Part shown: piece by piece, positions 54,942 to 64,000 of the stretch
Layout of the letters: the number at the start of each line of letters is the position of its first letter
Position numbering within the stretch: position 1 is the first letter of the stretch
Assembly: GCA_025765615.1 (NCBI GenBank)
Contig: JAIVFJ010000015.1
Coordinates: 1-64,000 of the forward strand
From: Zopfochytrium polystomum
Taxonomy: Eukaryota > Chytridiomycota > Chytridiomycetes > Chytridiales > Chytridiaceae
Length of the DNA: 64,000 nt
Direction: 5' to 3'
Notes under the pieces: model-generated
What the model saw: the letters and a program-made list of their open reading frames with translations, nothing else
Database searches by the model: none
Told to the model about the DNA's origin: nothing
Made by a program: the position numbers and the translations under genes

Positions 54942-57589
54942 CTATCCAATGACCACATAGCTCTCCTCCATGAACGGTGTCACGCCCGCCACGGCGAGCA
55001 CGTACTCTGCGTTGACCCTCTGCAACACCTCGGTGCCGGTCGTCGCCGCCGCCTTCTTCGTCGCCGCCACGACGCGCAGCCCGCCGCTCGTGACGACAGC
55101 GCACCCTTCGACGGCATCCTCCGACAAAAACACGGCGGCCTTATTCGCGTCGACAGCCACGAGGTCGTCCATCTCCGGCACGAACCCGATCACGGACCTG
55201 ACGACCTCGATCGGGTCGAACGCCGCACCTCGCGACAGCGGGGCGAGGACGAATCGCGCGAGCTCGGCGGCGACGGAGCGCAGGCGGACCTCGTCGGCGT
55301 CGTCGTCGCCGACGGCGGGGGCGCGGACGGCTTTGCAGACGGCGCAGGCGCAGGGGTCCGGGTGGCCGTCGAGGTAGCCGACGAGGGCGTGGAGGAGGGA
55401 TTTTTGGACGTCGGGGGTGTCGTCGTTGGGGGAGAGGCGGTGGGTGGTGCGCAGGCGGCCGGCGCGGGCGAGGGCGGTGAGGAGGGCGTCGGAGACGGCG
55501 CCGTGGCGCGGGGTGGTGGCGAAATGCAGGGTGGCGGCGGGTCCGGCGGTGTTGCGGGTGCCGCAAAAGTCGGCGCGCAGCGCGCGCGCGTGGAGGTGCG
55601 GGGCGGGCCGCAGCACGGGGAAGCGGATGCCTACGCCGCCGGCGGGGCGCGCTCGGATCGTGATGGGACTGGCGGGGGTGGTGGTGGTGGGGGTGGTGGT
55701 TTCGAACCACATGGAGAGGCCCGGGCGCGGGGAGACGGGGACGTCGGGGAGCAGGGCGAGGGCGGAGCAGTCGCCTGCGGCGGCGGCCATTGCGACAGCG
55801 ACGATGATAGTTTCTTCCTCGGAGCGGGAGTACGAGACCTCGAGGTGCCAGATGGCGGGGACCATTTCGCGGATGGCGTGGACGAGGTCGCCGGGCCAGC
55901 CGCCGACCATGTCGCGCGAGACGGCGAGGGCCGGGCCGAGCTCGGACTGGGCGGGGACGGTCGCGCCGCGGAGGGCCGGGGGTACCAGGCGGGCGGTGGT
56001 GGGGCCTATCTCGACGATGGCGCGGGCGAGCGAGCGTTCCTGCAGCGTCCAGCGCGACCGCTGCCAGCGCTGGGTGTCGGCGGGGTCGCCGGCGAACTTG
56101 ACGACGTGGGCGGCGCAGTAGAAGATGAGGCCCATCATGAGGGTGGCCTCGCGGACCTCGAACTTGTTCTCCTGGTCAATGCAGACGACGTCCACCCACA
56201 CGAAGCGCCGAGTCAGGCCACGTGAGTAGGCGTCCATCAGCTTGTCGCGGATCGTTGCGGCGACGGCCGTGTGGGGGACGGCGGGCGGCCAGACGTGGGT
56301 GACGGCGACGTACTGGTGGCTGACGAAGCCGCGGGAGGCGGTTGCGGAGACGAGGTTGCCCGAGTCGAGGTCGAGCAGGCGGATGGTGCGGGAGGCGTCG
56401 GAGCGGATTTCCCAGGACGGCCGCGTGCCGTTGCTGATCGACTTGAGCAGTCGGCCCATTTGCGCGTCGCTACACCAGCCGAGCTCTTCAAAGTAGCGGA
56501 TGCGCTGGTCAGGGTCGTCCGACGCAGAAAGGACCGATCGCGGGCGGCCGGCCAGTGTGGATGCCCGGCCGTCATTCGAGGGACCAGCGGCTCTTGAATC
56601 AGTCCGGGGAAGAGACAGGAACCCTGCATTGCCGGAATTCAGAGTCCCAGCGTACCTCGGCGGTGGAACGGGCCGATACGTGTCGGGACGAGCTGAGGTT
56701 GGTGGAAAACGATTTTCATAGAGGAGGTAATCGGGCATCGGTTGAAGAGGCGCGGCGGCGGACGTATCAGGCACATCCCAACCCATTGGTTCTACATTGG
56801 GCAAAGTCGCCATCGGTGGGACGCCCGTGAATCCTGGCATGGGAGGAGGAGGAGGAGGAAGAAGCGGCTGGGCAACATTACTCAGCTGTCTGTGGGATAT
56901 TCGAGGAACGTTCCACTGGAAGGGCTGGATCGGTGGAGGTGGGGACACCAGTGGGTTATGTGGTGAATGAGTTGGCACTCCCCAGCTGTTAGAAGGCGCC
57001 ACGGAGGCGACGGGCACATTCCACGACATTGCATCGCCGGGGTTGTCTTCCGGCTTGGCTGAGCTGCCAGAGCCAACGATCGGGGGGCCGGGCTCGCCTT
57101 GGGTCGTGGTTGCGGTAGTGGCTGGCGGCGCAACCGCGGGATCGCTTGACTTCTTTGCTTTGAAACGCGACCACCAGTGGCTTTTGCTCCCTGAAGGCTG
57201 CGGCAGGGGGCTCGGGTTCTTGTACGGGGTCGGGATCGCGGGGGGTAGAGCTGCGTCGTCGGGAGGGGCAAGGTGCCTTGCAGCACTGGCGGGGGAGGGT
57301 TCCGTAGCCAGGGAGGGCGGTCGACCGGCTGAGGGGCGGCAGTTGTAGTGGTCGTCGCATCGGCGGCACTGACGAGACGAGGAGGCCCTCCGTCGGCTGG
57401 GAACCACCACTGGCGAGTGCCGTCGCTCACAGCGTAGCCGGCAGGAGAATCGTCAGGAGGCTGCGATCGCACTTCTCCGTTCGGCGATCTCGTGTCCTCG
57501 GCTCCTTGCGATGAAAGATCTTTCAGATTGGCCCGAACATCGCGAACGAGATCCTGGTCGGGCGCAGCGGAAAGTCGTTTCGCAAGCAT
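54942..57589 (-). CDS. HET (heterokaryon incompatibility) domain protein
   Basis: The main frame runs 57410-54942 (822 codons). A likely N-terminal extension from MLAKRLSAAPDQDL at 57589 lies in another frame, so a small indel or intron near 57300 is needed. It holds YAVSDGTRQWWFPADGG, a WW-like segment. A Pro-rich stretch has four W-x-V-P motifs (SWNVP, SWGVP, QWNVP, GWDVP). The HET domain shows QYVAVTHVWPPAVPH, FVWVDVVCIDQENKFEVREA and RWQRSRWTLQERSL, the three signature blocks. The C-terminal 300 residues are unassigned. In ascomycetes HET proteins trigger cell death on non-self recognition; the role here is inferred. Confidence 0.78.
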
Positions 57590-58588
57590 TTTGAAGCCAA
57601 AAACTGGTGGAAATACGGACGACCTTCCCCAGTCCCCAGCTGCCTCTCCCCTTGTCCGTTGCACTAGAGGGACGCAAGTTGGTGCGGCACTGACCTTCAA
57701 CCAGTGTCCAGCCAATGCCCTCGCATGCAAAGGGCACTACGCGCGCGTCACCAGCACTGTCAATCCATCGCCCAGCTGAGAGCAAATCATGGATTTCCGC
57801 GAAACCCTTCCAGCGTTCCCATAGCAGGTACTCCCCGTGCTTTCCTTGTTTCGGTTTGGATCCTACCGTGCATTGCTTTTCCAGGCGAGCAGTCCGACAA
57901 ACTGCGGCATTCCCGATTCGCGTGCAGCGCTCGCGGTCAGCGTCAGAGACGTGTCCGGTCGAGTGCGCAAGCGTGGCAAGATCGCGTTAACGTTCGCAGG
58001 GATCCACTGGAATGTTCGCGGCGTTGCTGACGCCGGGTGCTGGCGGATTCGTGCGGAACCAGACACGAGGAGTATCCAGAAAAACCTCGCGTTGGGGGGT
58101 GGGCCGACTGATGGTGCAACGACAGAACTGGGGCTCACCACATGTGGGCGGAGGCCTACCAGCGAATAGATTGCGGAAGCTTGGTGAGAAGCATCATCGA
58201 ACAAATGGCAGTGAAAACCATTTCTTTTGACAAAACAGTATCCTCTGGGCCACCCATTTTTCTTTCTCTTTCTGGCCGAAGGTGCGCGGCAGCCGTGGCT
58301 GAGGCTCCAATTTTTTTTCTCATTTTGGTTATATGGCTTGCGGTTGGTAGAGGTGAGCTCAGCCCGCCGAAATCATTTGTGACGCAAAAACAACGGCCAG
58401 CATCTTCCGCAAAGAATTATGAACGGGGGATAGAAATTAAGGCCAAAAGGAGAATAAACCACCAAAAAAGTGCACGATTTAGGAAGCGGAGTTCCGCCGG
58501 ATTCCACGAGCCGTTGCGAGTTTCATCGACATTTCATGCCTGGAGCCGCTCTTTCTGCCTTCTCTACAACTACGTCCTTCTTCCCTCC
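57590..58588. other. Intergenic; from 58230 the 5' part of SET unit 4
   Basis: No gene is supported between the HET gene and SET unit 4. From about 58230 the sequence is similar to the upstream DNA of the other SET copies (gttatatggcttgcggttgg). Confidence 0.4.
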
Positions 58589-58658
58589 CCATTGGTTTTG
58601 TCTCACCGACTGCCACGGCTGAGGACATGTGCAGGCCGCCGATTTCAACACATAAATA
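58589..58658 (+). promoter_or_regulatory. CCAAT-box and TATA-like element of SET copy 4
   Basis: ccattgg at 58589-58595 and ataaata at 58652-58658, 76 bp before the ATG. Confidence 0.5.
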
Positions 58659-58733
58659 GCAGCTTGCAAGCAGTACTGGTTAAACAATCCCCCCTGCCCC
58701 CAACCCCCGGCACTGAAGAAACCACGGTCAAAA

Positions 58734-59782
58734 ATGCCCTCGTCGTCGGTCATCGAGCATCACCTCACGCAGGTCCTGTCGGCTGCGAATGCGAAGCAGG
58801 AGCTCAACACGGCCGCCGAGACTGCACACCGACCGTCGAAAGTGACGGTGCGCATTTTCAAGGTCGCGGTGATTTCATTCTTGGCGTTGGTTGCCGGACT
58901 CCTGGTAAGCAACTCTGCGACCTGCTCCAACCTTTGTTGAATCGTCACCCAATTTACTTCCACTGACTCCCCTCTCCCCTCTCCCCCCTTCGCATTGGTC
59001 CCCAACACTTTTCAGCTCGACTCCAAAAACATTGGTTCGCCCTTCTCACCAGGCGGCCCGAGCCTCGGCCGTCACCCACCGTTCACGTATCACGAACAAT
59101 TGCACGCAGTCAACAACGCCACAGGCCCATCTCCATCCTCCTCAAGGACGCCCGCCAGCCGCAAATTTCCCGTGGGACGGGACGCCATCGACTCGTCGTA
59201 CTTCCACGACGACTTCCCAACACACTTTGGCCTGTCGGTGCTGCACACGACGCACATCGACCCTTCCGTAGCCGAGTACTTGGAGGCGCACGACATTTAC
59301 CAGGACGAGCGGTACACGGAGGACCCGGAGGTCGCGGATGAGTGGCGGCGGCGGATCGGGTGGGTGTTTGAGGACGGGTTTCCGGACGAGCAGCGGTTCG
59401 AGGTGCGGTGGGTATCGAAGGAGATCGGGTTCGGCGTGTTTGCAAAGATGCCCGTGGCAAAGGGGAGCATCGTCGGCGTGTTTGGGTGCGTCATTACAAA
59501 CTGTGAGTTTTCGCTCCCCCTCTTTTTCTCCCTTCACCCTTTCCCCCGACTCCTTCCGACGTGAAACCCGGCTGACATTTCCCTTTGTGCGTTGCAGCCG
59601 ACAATTCCGACTACATGTGGACGTACCCCTCCGAGATCCTCGACGCCGACGGCAACGTCATATCGCTCGGCTTTGACGCGCAGTACCGCGGCAACTTCTT
59701 GCGGTTCGTGAACCACGCCGACGAGGGCCAGCGAGCGGTTGAATCGGACTTGGAGGGGAAATTGAAAGGGACAGGACAATAG
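58734..59782 (+). CDS. SET-domain protein, copy 4 (in-frame deletion of the catalytic end)
   Basis: Exons 58734-58904, 59016-59502 and 59598-59782 join to an open frame of 280 aa. The anchor (FKVAVISFLALVAGLL) and most of the SET domain are kept, including GFGVFAKMPVAKGSIVGVFG and NFLRFVNHADE. Then about 49 residues are missing, so that NHADE joins directly to GQRAVESDLEG. The lost piece contains the PN of the pseudoknot motif and EELTVDYG with the catalytic Tyr. The frame is preserved and no stop occurs, so a stable but catalytically dead protein could be made. The breakpoint lies at a short gacgag/gagg match. Confidence 0.85.
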
Positions 59783-60582
59783 CGGTTTGCAGCGTTTGCT
59801 TTCGAGACCGCGTCAGAAGTGGTTGGAGCTATTGGAGGTCTTTGAGTATAGTCTCTTCATAATACTTCCAGCGTGTATTGAGCCTTGCTCTGATCTGCAG
59901 AGGACCTGAGTTGGTTTCGGTTTCTCTTGTTGGCCAGAGTTGGTCCGCTCACGGTGCTTTTCTTTCCGTCGCGCCGAACGCAGATAGCCATGCTCTGGCA
60001 CCGAGGCATTGTTTTGAGAGATCAGGGGAGCAGTTTCAGCCGCGTCTCCTTTGCTTCTCTCTCCTCTCCTTGTTGCATCAACATTTAACAATACTTGTGC
60101 CAGTTAATAAGCGGTTGTGCTGCAAGTCTCTTCGTAGTTTTTTTTCCTTTCTCTTTGCTGCGCTCGTTGCATTTATTCGTAGCAAGAGACCAAAGGAGCG
60201 CAAAACCTTAACCTCGGCGGATTTGCCTCGACTTTGGGCTGAGTACCGACGCCGAAAATTACGTGTGCTGTTTTGGACTTGAGAATGAGATATGTCTTCT
60301 TTGACTCCAGGGAAGAACTGTCTTTGCCGTCCAATGACGCAACGACCAAGCACTTGGTGTCTTCCAAGGAGCTCGGCTGTCTTATGCCCGCTCAGTCAGA
60401 GAAAAAGCTCGCACTCCACTCGGCACTGCCTGTCTGTGTACGTGAGTGAGGCGCGTGGGGGTGGAGGAGGGATCATGGGAGTAGCGTCCACCCGCGGGGA
60501 CACGCACCGCAAGGCATCGACTAACAGCGTTCTTTGGTGACGAAGAGCATCAAGCAGCCATAACACCATCGCAACACCCCCC
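59783..60582. other. Spacer between SET copies 4 and 5
   Basis: No gene is supported. The start still resembles the other SET units, then the similarity ends near 59840. Confidence 0.4.
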
Positions 60583-61680
60583 ATGCCCCACAAGATCGCT
60601 CAGCATCGTCTCGACGACGAGCATTCGTGCAAGCGGGATTCTCACACTGCAGATGCCGTGCGCCGACCGTCACAACCAAAGACATTCGTGAAGGAGGCTG
60701 CCGCCGTTTTTTCCGTCCTCGCTCTCGTCGCCGGTTTGCTGGTAGGTTGACGTCCCCCAACCATATTTGATCGGGTGACTGTGCTTTTCCCCACCAACAA
60801 ATACCTTTTGCTGGCACTTCATGTCGCACAGCTCCCGTTCGCGGAAATCGCATCAAACCTATCAACACTCCGCTCTGGACTCATTCCGCGCACTATTTTC
60901 TCCTCCCACGAACCCCTACTCGCACCGCACAACTCCACCCAATCAACCAGCGCCACCTTCGCATCGGCACCCAACTCCAGGTCCTACTTCCACGACGACT
61001 TCCCAACACACTTTGGGCTCTCCGTGCTGCACACTACGCACGTGGACCCCGCGGTGGCGCAATACTTGTCGGAACACGACCTCCGCGAGGACGACAAGTA
61101 CGCGGAGGATCCGGACGTGGCGGAAGAGTGGCGGCGCCGGATCGGGTGGGCGCTGGAGGAAGGGTTTCCTTTTGATCAGCGTTTCGAGGTGCGGTGGGTG
61201 TCGAGGGAGGTTGGGTACGGCGTGTTTGCAAAGATGCATGTGGCGAAGGGGAGTATTGTTGGCGTGTTTGGGTCCGTCGTGACAAGCAGTGAGTTCATTT
61301 TTTCTACTTGGCCCCCCAACCTTTCACAAAAATCACTGACATTCCAAACCCTCTCCAACCCTCAAGCCGAGAATTCCGACTACATGTGGACGTACCCCTC
61401 CGAGATCCTCGACGAGGACGGCAACGCCATGCCACTCGGCTTTGACGCGCAGTACCGCGGCAACTTTCTGCGCTTCGTGAACCACAGGGAGGAGCCCAAC
61501 ACGGAGGTGGTGTACGTGCCGCACCGCAGAATTTGGCACGTTGTGTATGTTGCCGATAGGCTGATCGAGGCCGGGGAAGAGGTGACGGTGAATTACGGGG
61601 CCGACTACTGGGAGAATCGGCCCGGCGTGCTGGTGGGAGAATCCTCGCACAAAGTTGTGAGAGCAGAGCGAGCTGCTTAG
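60583..61680 (+). CDS. Membrane-anchored SET-domain protein, copy 5 (divergent, intact)
   Basis: Exons 60583-60741, 60832-61288 and 61367-61680 give 309 aa, with introns of 90 and 78 bp at the same positions and phases as in copy 1. The N-terminus is different (MPHKIAQHRLDDEHS) but ends in an anchor with AAAVFSVLALVAGLL. The block YFHDDFPTHFGLSVLHTTHV is the same, and the SET motifs are GYGVFAKMHVAKGSIVGVFG, NFLRFVNHREEPN and EEVTVNYGADYW. In the last motif Asp before Tyr is Asn (NYG), but the Tyr is kept. The protein is clearly older than copies 1-4 and may be the founder. It probably has the same role as copy 1. Confidence 0.88.
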
Positions 61681-61949
61681 AAGAACGTCTACTACCCATG
61701 GGCCTAGTCTCCTTCTCGATTGTTTTTAATTTGCCCGTTGACATCAGCATTGCACATTTTTGGTCGCGAAACCTCGCAGTCCATAAGTTTTGTGTCAACC
61801 CACAGCCTTTCTCTTCCTTTTCTCACAACTAAGCTAGAATGCTGCGAGGCTGACTTAACGGAGCCGCCCACGTGACACTCAAATCCTGTACTGGTAGGGC
61901 TGAATTTGTGAGCAATTTTCAGCCGTTCCGCCAAACATCTCCTCAATCA

Positions 61950-62399
61950 GGTGCTTTTTGTGTCGAAAGGAAGGAGGAGTTCGACTCTACCGATGTTGTA
62001 CGGCGCCGTTCAGAAGAAACGGTGCGCGATTTCGAGGTCGATCCTCTATTTCTCTTGGGTCTTGTCGCTGGACTCCGGGTTTGTGGATTGTGGAGAAGGG
62101 GACGGGAAAGGGTGGGAATGGCCACCCGAGGCAAAGACCCATCATGCTACCATTGCCTTCTCCAACTCGCGCCACACGCTCCATACCTGCACACATCTCC
62201 CCTTTTCATTTTCAGCTCCAATCTGTAAGCGCTGATTCGGTTGTTCCTTTCGCCTTGCGCCAAATGGAGGACTCTCTTTGGAGCACTCTGGGCTTTCGGT
62301 ACTGCACAACGAGCACATCGACCCCTGGGAAATATTCGGCCCGAGGGACGAATGGTCTGCATTGCAGGAAACGACATCGTCATACGCAAAATGATCCTT
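61950..62399 (+). pseudogene. SET-family relic, sixth copy
   Basis: Two pieces in different frames can be aligned to the family. Near 61978-62080, VVRRRSEETVRDFEVDP and FLLGLVAGLR match the anchor exon (VRRPSQPKTF and LALVAGLL). Near 62277-62399, HSGLSVLHNEHIDPWEIF matches HFGLSVLHTTHIDPSV. The SET core is gone. This is a very old or badly decayed copy. Confidence 0.6.
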
Positions 62400-62827
62400 C
62401 CTTTCCCTAGCTAATTTCCGCCTTCGTCCATTCTCCGTATTCTTTTCATTGGCCCTCGCTGAAAAAGAAACGCTCAATGGGTGGCACCAACCTTCCTTTT
62501 TCCGTGGCAACGGAAAACCTGGAAGAGCCAAAACCTTTAACCCCATAAGCGAGCATTATTAATACTTACTCACCCTCTCCGGTTCTTCGAGAGAAGGCCA
62601 AGAAAGAAAACACCTTCCCTTAATTGCCCGTTCTCCGCCACCGCTGCGCTCTGCGCTCCGTGAGCCTTCCCCCGTCCTCACGTAGCTCGAGAGCGTTTGA
62701 AAGGTATTACTTACTGTACACCGCTCTCCCAAATCATGCTCACATGTGCCATGGCAGCCTCCAACCGCATCATCGGAGGCGACACGACCACACACACATA
62801 GCAGAACGCACACATCCATCCTCCGGC
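62400..62827. other. Intergenic, presumed promoter of the Frizzled-like gene
   Basis: No gene is supported. Confidence 0.35.
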
Positions 62828-63877
62828 ATGTGTACAAAGGCTCAACGCACCGTCGCCATCCGCCATCTCTCTCCTTCTCCATCAATCACTAATGCCATCG
62901 CGATCCTCTTGATCTCGTCCATCATCGTGTCATTCCTCATTCTCCCGTCAGCGCGAGCCATCGCGGCGACGACCGACCTGCAGCAAGGAGCTGGATGCGC
63001 ACAGGGCGTGCGGTACCTGGGGACGACCTGCTCGACGGTTGTTGACTACGAGACGTCGATCGCCGCCGCCAACCAATCGACCGTTGACGCATCGCTCTCG
63101 CTGTACCTTAACGTTCTGGCTTCGATCAAGAGCGTAGACCCGAACTGCTACTCGGCGCTCGTTGCGCTCTTGTGTGGGGTTGCGTACCCAAAGTGCGCCA
63201 ATGGTATGACGGAAGACACAACCTCAACCACCATTTGTGCGATTACTTTGCCCCATCGCGTGACCACTGCGCATCCACCACACCACCGATAAACCAACCC
63301 CTCCCTCCACAGGCACAACATCCCTGCCGTGCCAGGTCGCGTGCACCACGGCAGTGTCTGTGTGCACGGCGACCTTCACGTCGAGCGACCTGATGAGCCA
63401 GCTGAACGCGGCTACCAACAACTGCACGAAAGTCTCTACCGCGGATCCGGAGCCGTACCCGACGACCGCGTGCTTCGTGCCCCCCGCCATCTCGGACGCG
63501 GCGGCGAACCAGTCGGCGACGGGCGGTGGCGGCGGTGGAGGCGTCGTGACCAGTTGAGTTTGAAACAGAGTGCCCACCCACGGGGGATCTCCTAAAAAGG
63601 AAAATTATTGCTGACTCCCGCTCACGTGTTCAACACGGCGACCCCTTCACAAGCCTTGCCAAAGACCTGCCCGGCCCGACCCGCGGAGGGTGCTCTGCGC
63701 GGACGAGGTGACCATGGCGACGAGCAAGAATAATGCGTTGTGCGCGACGAACGGCGCCATGGTCGTGTTCTTTTCGTATGCCGCAGTGCTGTGGGCGACG
63801 TATATGGTAGGTGTGGAGGGCTTCGCTGGTTCCAGACAGGCTTCGCTCAACCCGCCTCCACAAAACAAAACAAAACC

Positions 63878-63908
<31 letters not shown>

Positions 63909-64000
63909 GATAGCGAACGTCCACCTCACAATCGTGTGGCGTTCCAACCTCCTCCAGCGGTACAAGCTGTTCGGCATCGCCTTTTGCTGGGGCTTCCCCA
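62828..64000 (+). CDS. Frizzled-like receptor, 5' part (runs off the right edge)
   Basis: The signal peptide (TNAIAILLISSIIVSFLIL, then ARAIAA) is followed by a Cys-rich domain with ten cysteines, among them CYSALVALLCGVAYPKC and LPCQVACTTAVSVC, the pattern of the Frizzled CRD. An intron at 63204-63312 joins exons in frame. A Gly-run leads to an unresolved splice near 63540-63660. Then come CADEVTMATSKN and the TM segment MVVFFSYAAVLWATYM, an intron 63807-63909, and IANVHLTIVWRSNLLQRYKL, which matches the Frizzled/Smoothened TM core. Such receptors occur in Dictyostelium and chytrids. The rest of the 7TM lies outside. The ligand is unknown. The upstream ATG at 62733 is less likely. Confidence 0.75.

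Overview
The window looks like nuclear DNA of an early-diverging fungus, most likely a chytrid. The genes are GC-rich and carry short GT-AG introns (about 45-115 bp). The gene families are fungal or opisthokont: NACHT-WD40, HET domain, 14-TM MFS, SET domain, ankyrin, a B12D-like small mitochondrial subunit and a Frizzled-like receptor. A Frizzled-like receptor next to a DIRS/Ngaro-type retroelement fits a flagellated fungus better than a Dikaryon. No rRNA, intact tRNA or CRISPR array was found. The placement is inferred from gene content only.

Layout. 0-2.4 kb: an open frame running off the left edge, a 99-bp direct repeat, and an AT-rich island holding a broken D5-like viral primase fragment. 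2.4-7.3 kb (minus): a NACHT-WD40 NLR-type gene with ten almost identical WD40 repeats. 9.6-14 kb (minus): a DIRS/Ngaro-type tyrosine-recombinase retroelement. 14-17 kb: a small membrane-protein ORF and an ankyrin gene with two frameshifts. 18.5-20.5 kb: a 14-TM MFS transporter. 22.3-26 kb: two tandem alpha/beta-hydrolase genes. 26.3-29.2 kb: a secreted DUF4258-like protein, an ankyrin protein and a tiny secreted peptide. 30-34.3 kb: a damaged F-box/WD40 gene and an FAD monooxygenase flanked by very long poly-T tracts. 35.2-38.2 kb: an inverted duplication whose arms each carry an identical B12D-like 63-aa gene, with a GNAT acetyltransferase across the centre.

39.5-62.4 kb is dominated by a membrane-anchored SET-domain family: one intact gene (39.9 kb), two frameshifted copies (48.2 and 51.5 kb), one in-frame internally deleted copy (58.7 kb), one intact divergent copy (60.6 kb) and one relic (62 kb). 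The copies sit in segmental duplications of up to about 3 kb that also carry a conserved, unidentified minus-strand block. Between them lie a D-lactate dehydrogenase fragment, dispersed repeats, a Tc1/mariner transposase relic, and a HET-domain gene at 54.9-57.6 kb. The right edge holds the 5' part of a Frizzled-like receptor gene.

Two themes stand out. The first is non-self recognition: a NACHT-WD40 gene and a HET-domain gene lie about 48 kb apart, and the NLR's 3' end abuts the viral primase relic. The second is rapid birth and death by segmental duplication of an N-terminally membrane-anchored SET protein family, which is not the usual layout for a SET methyltransferase.
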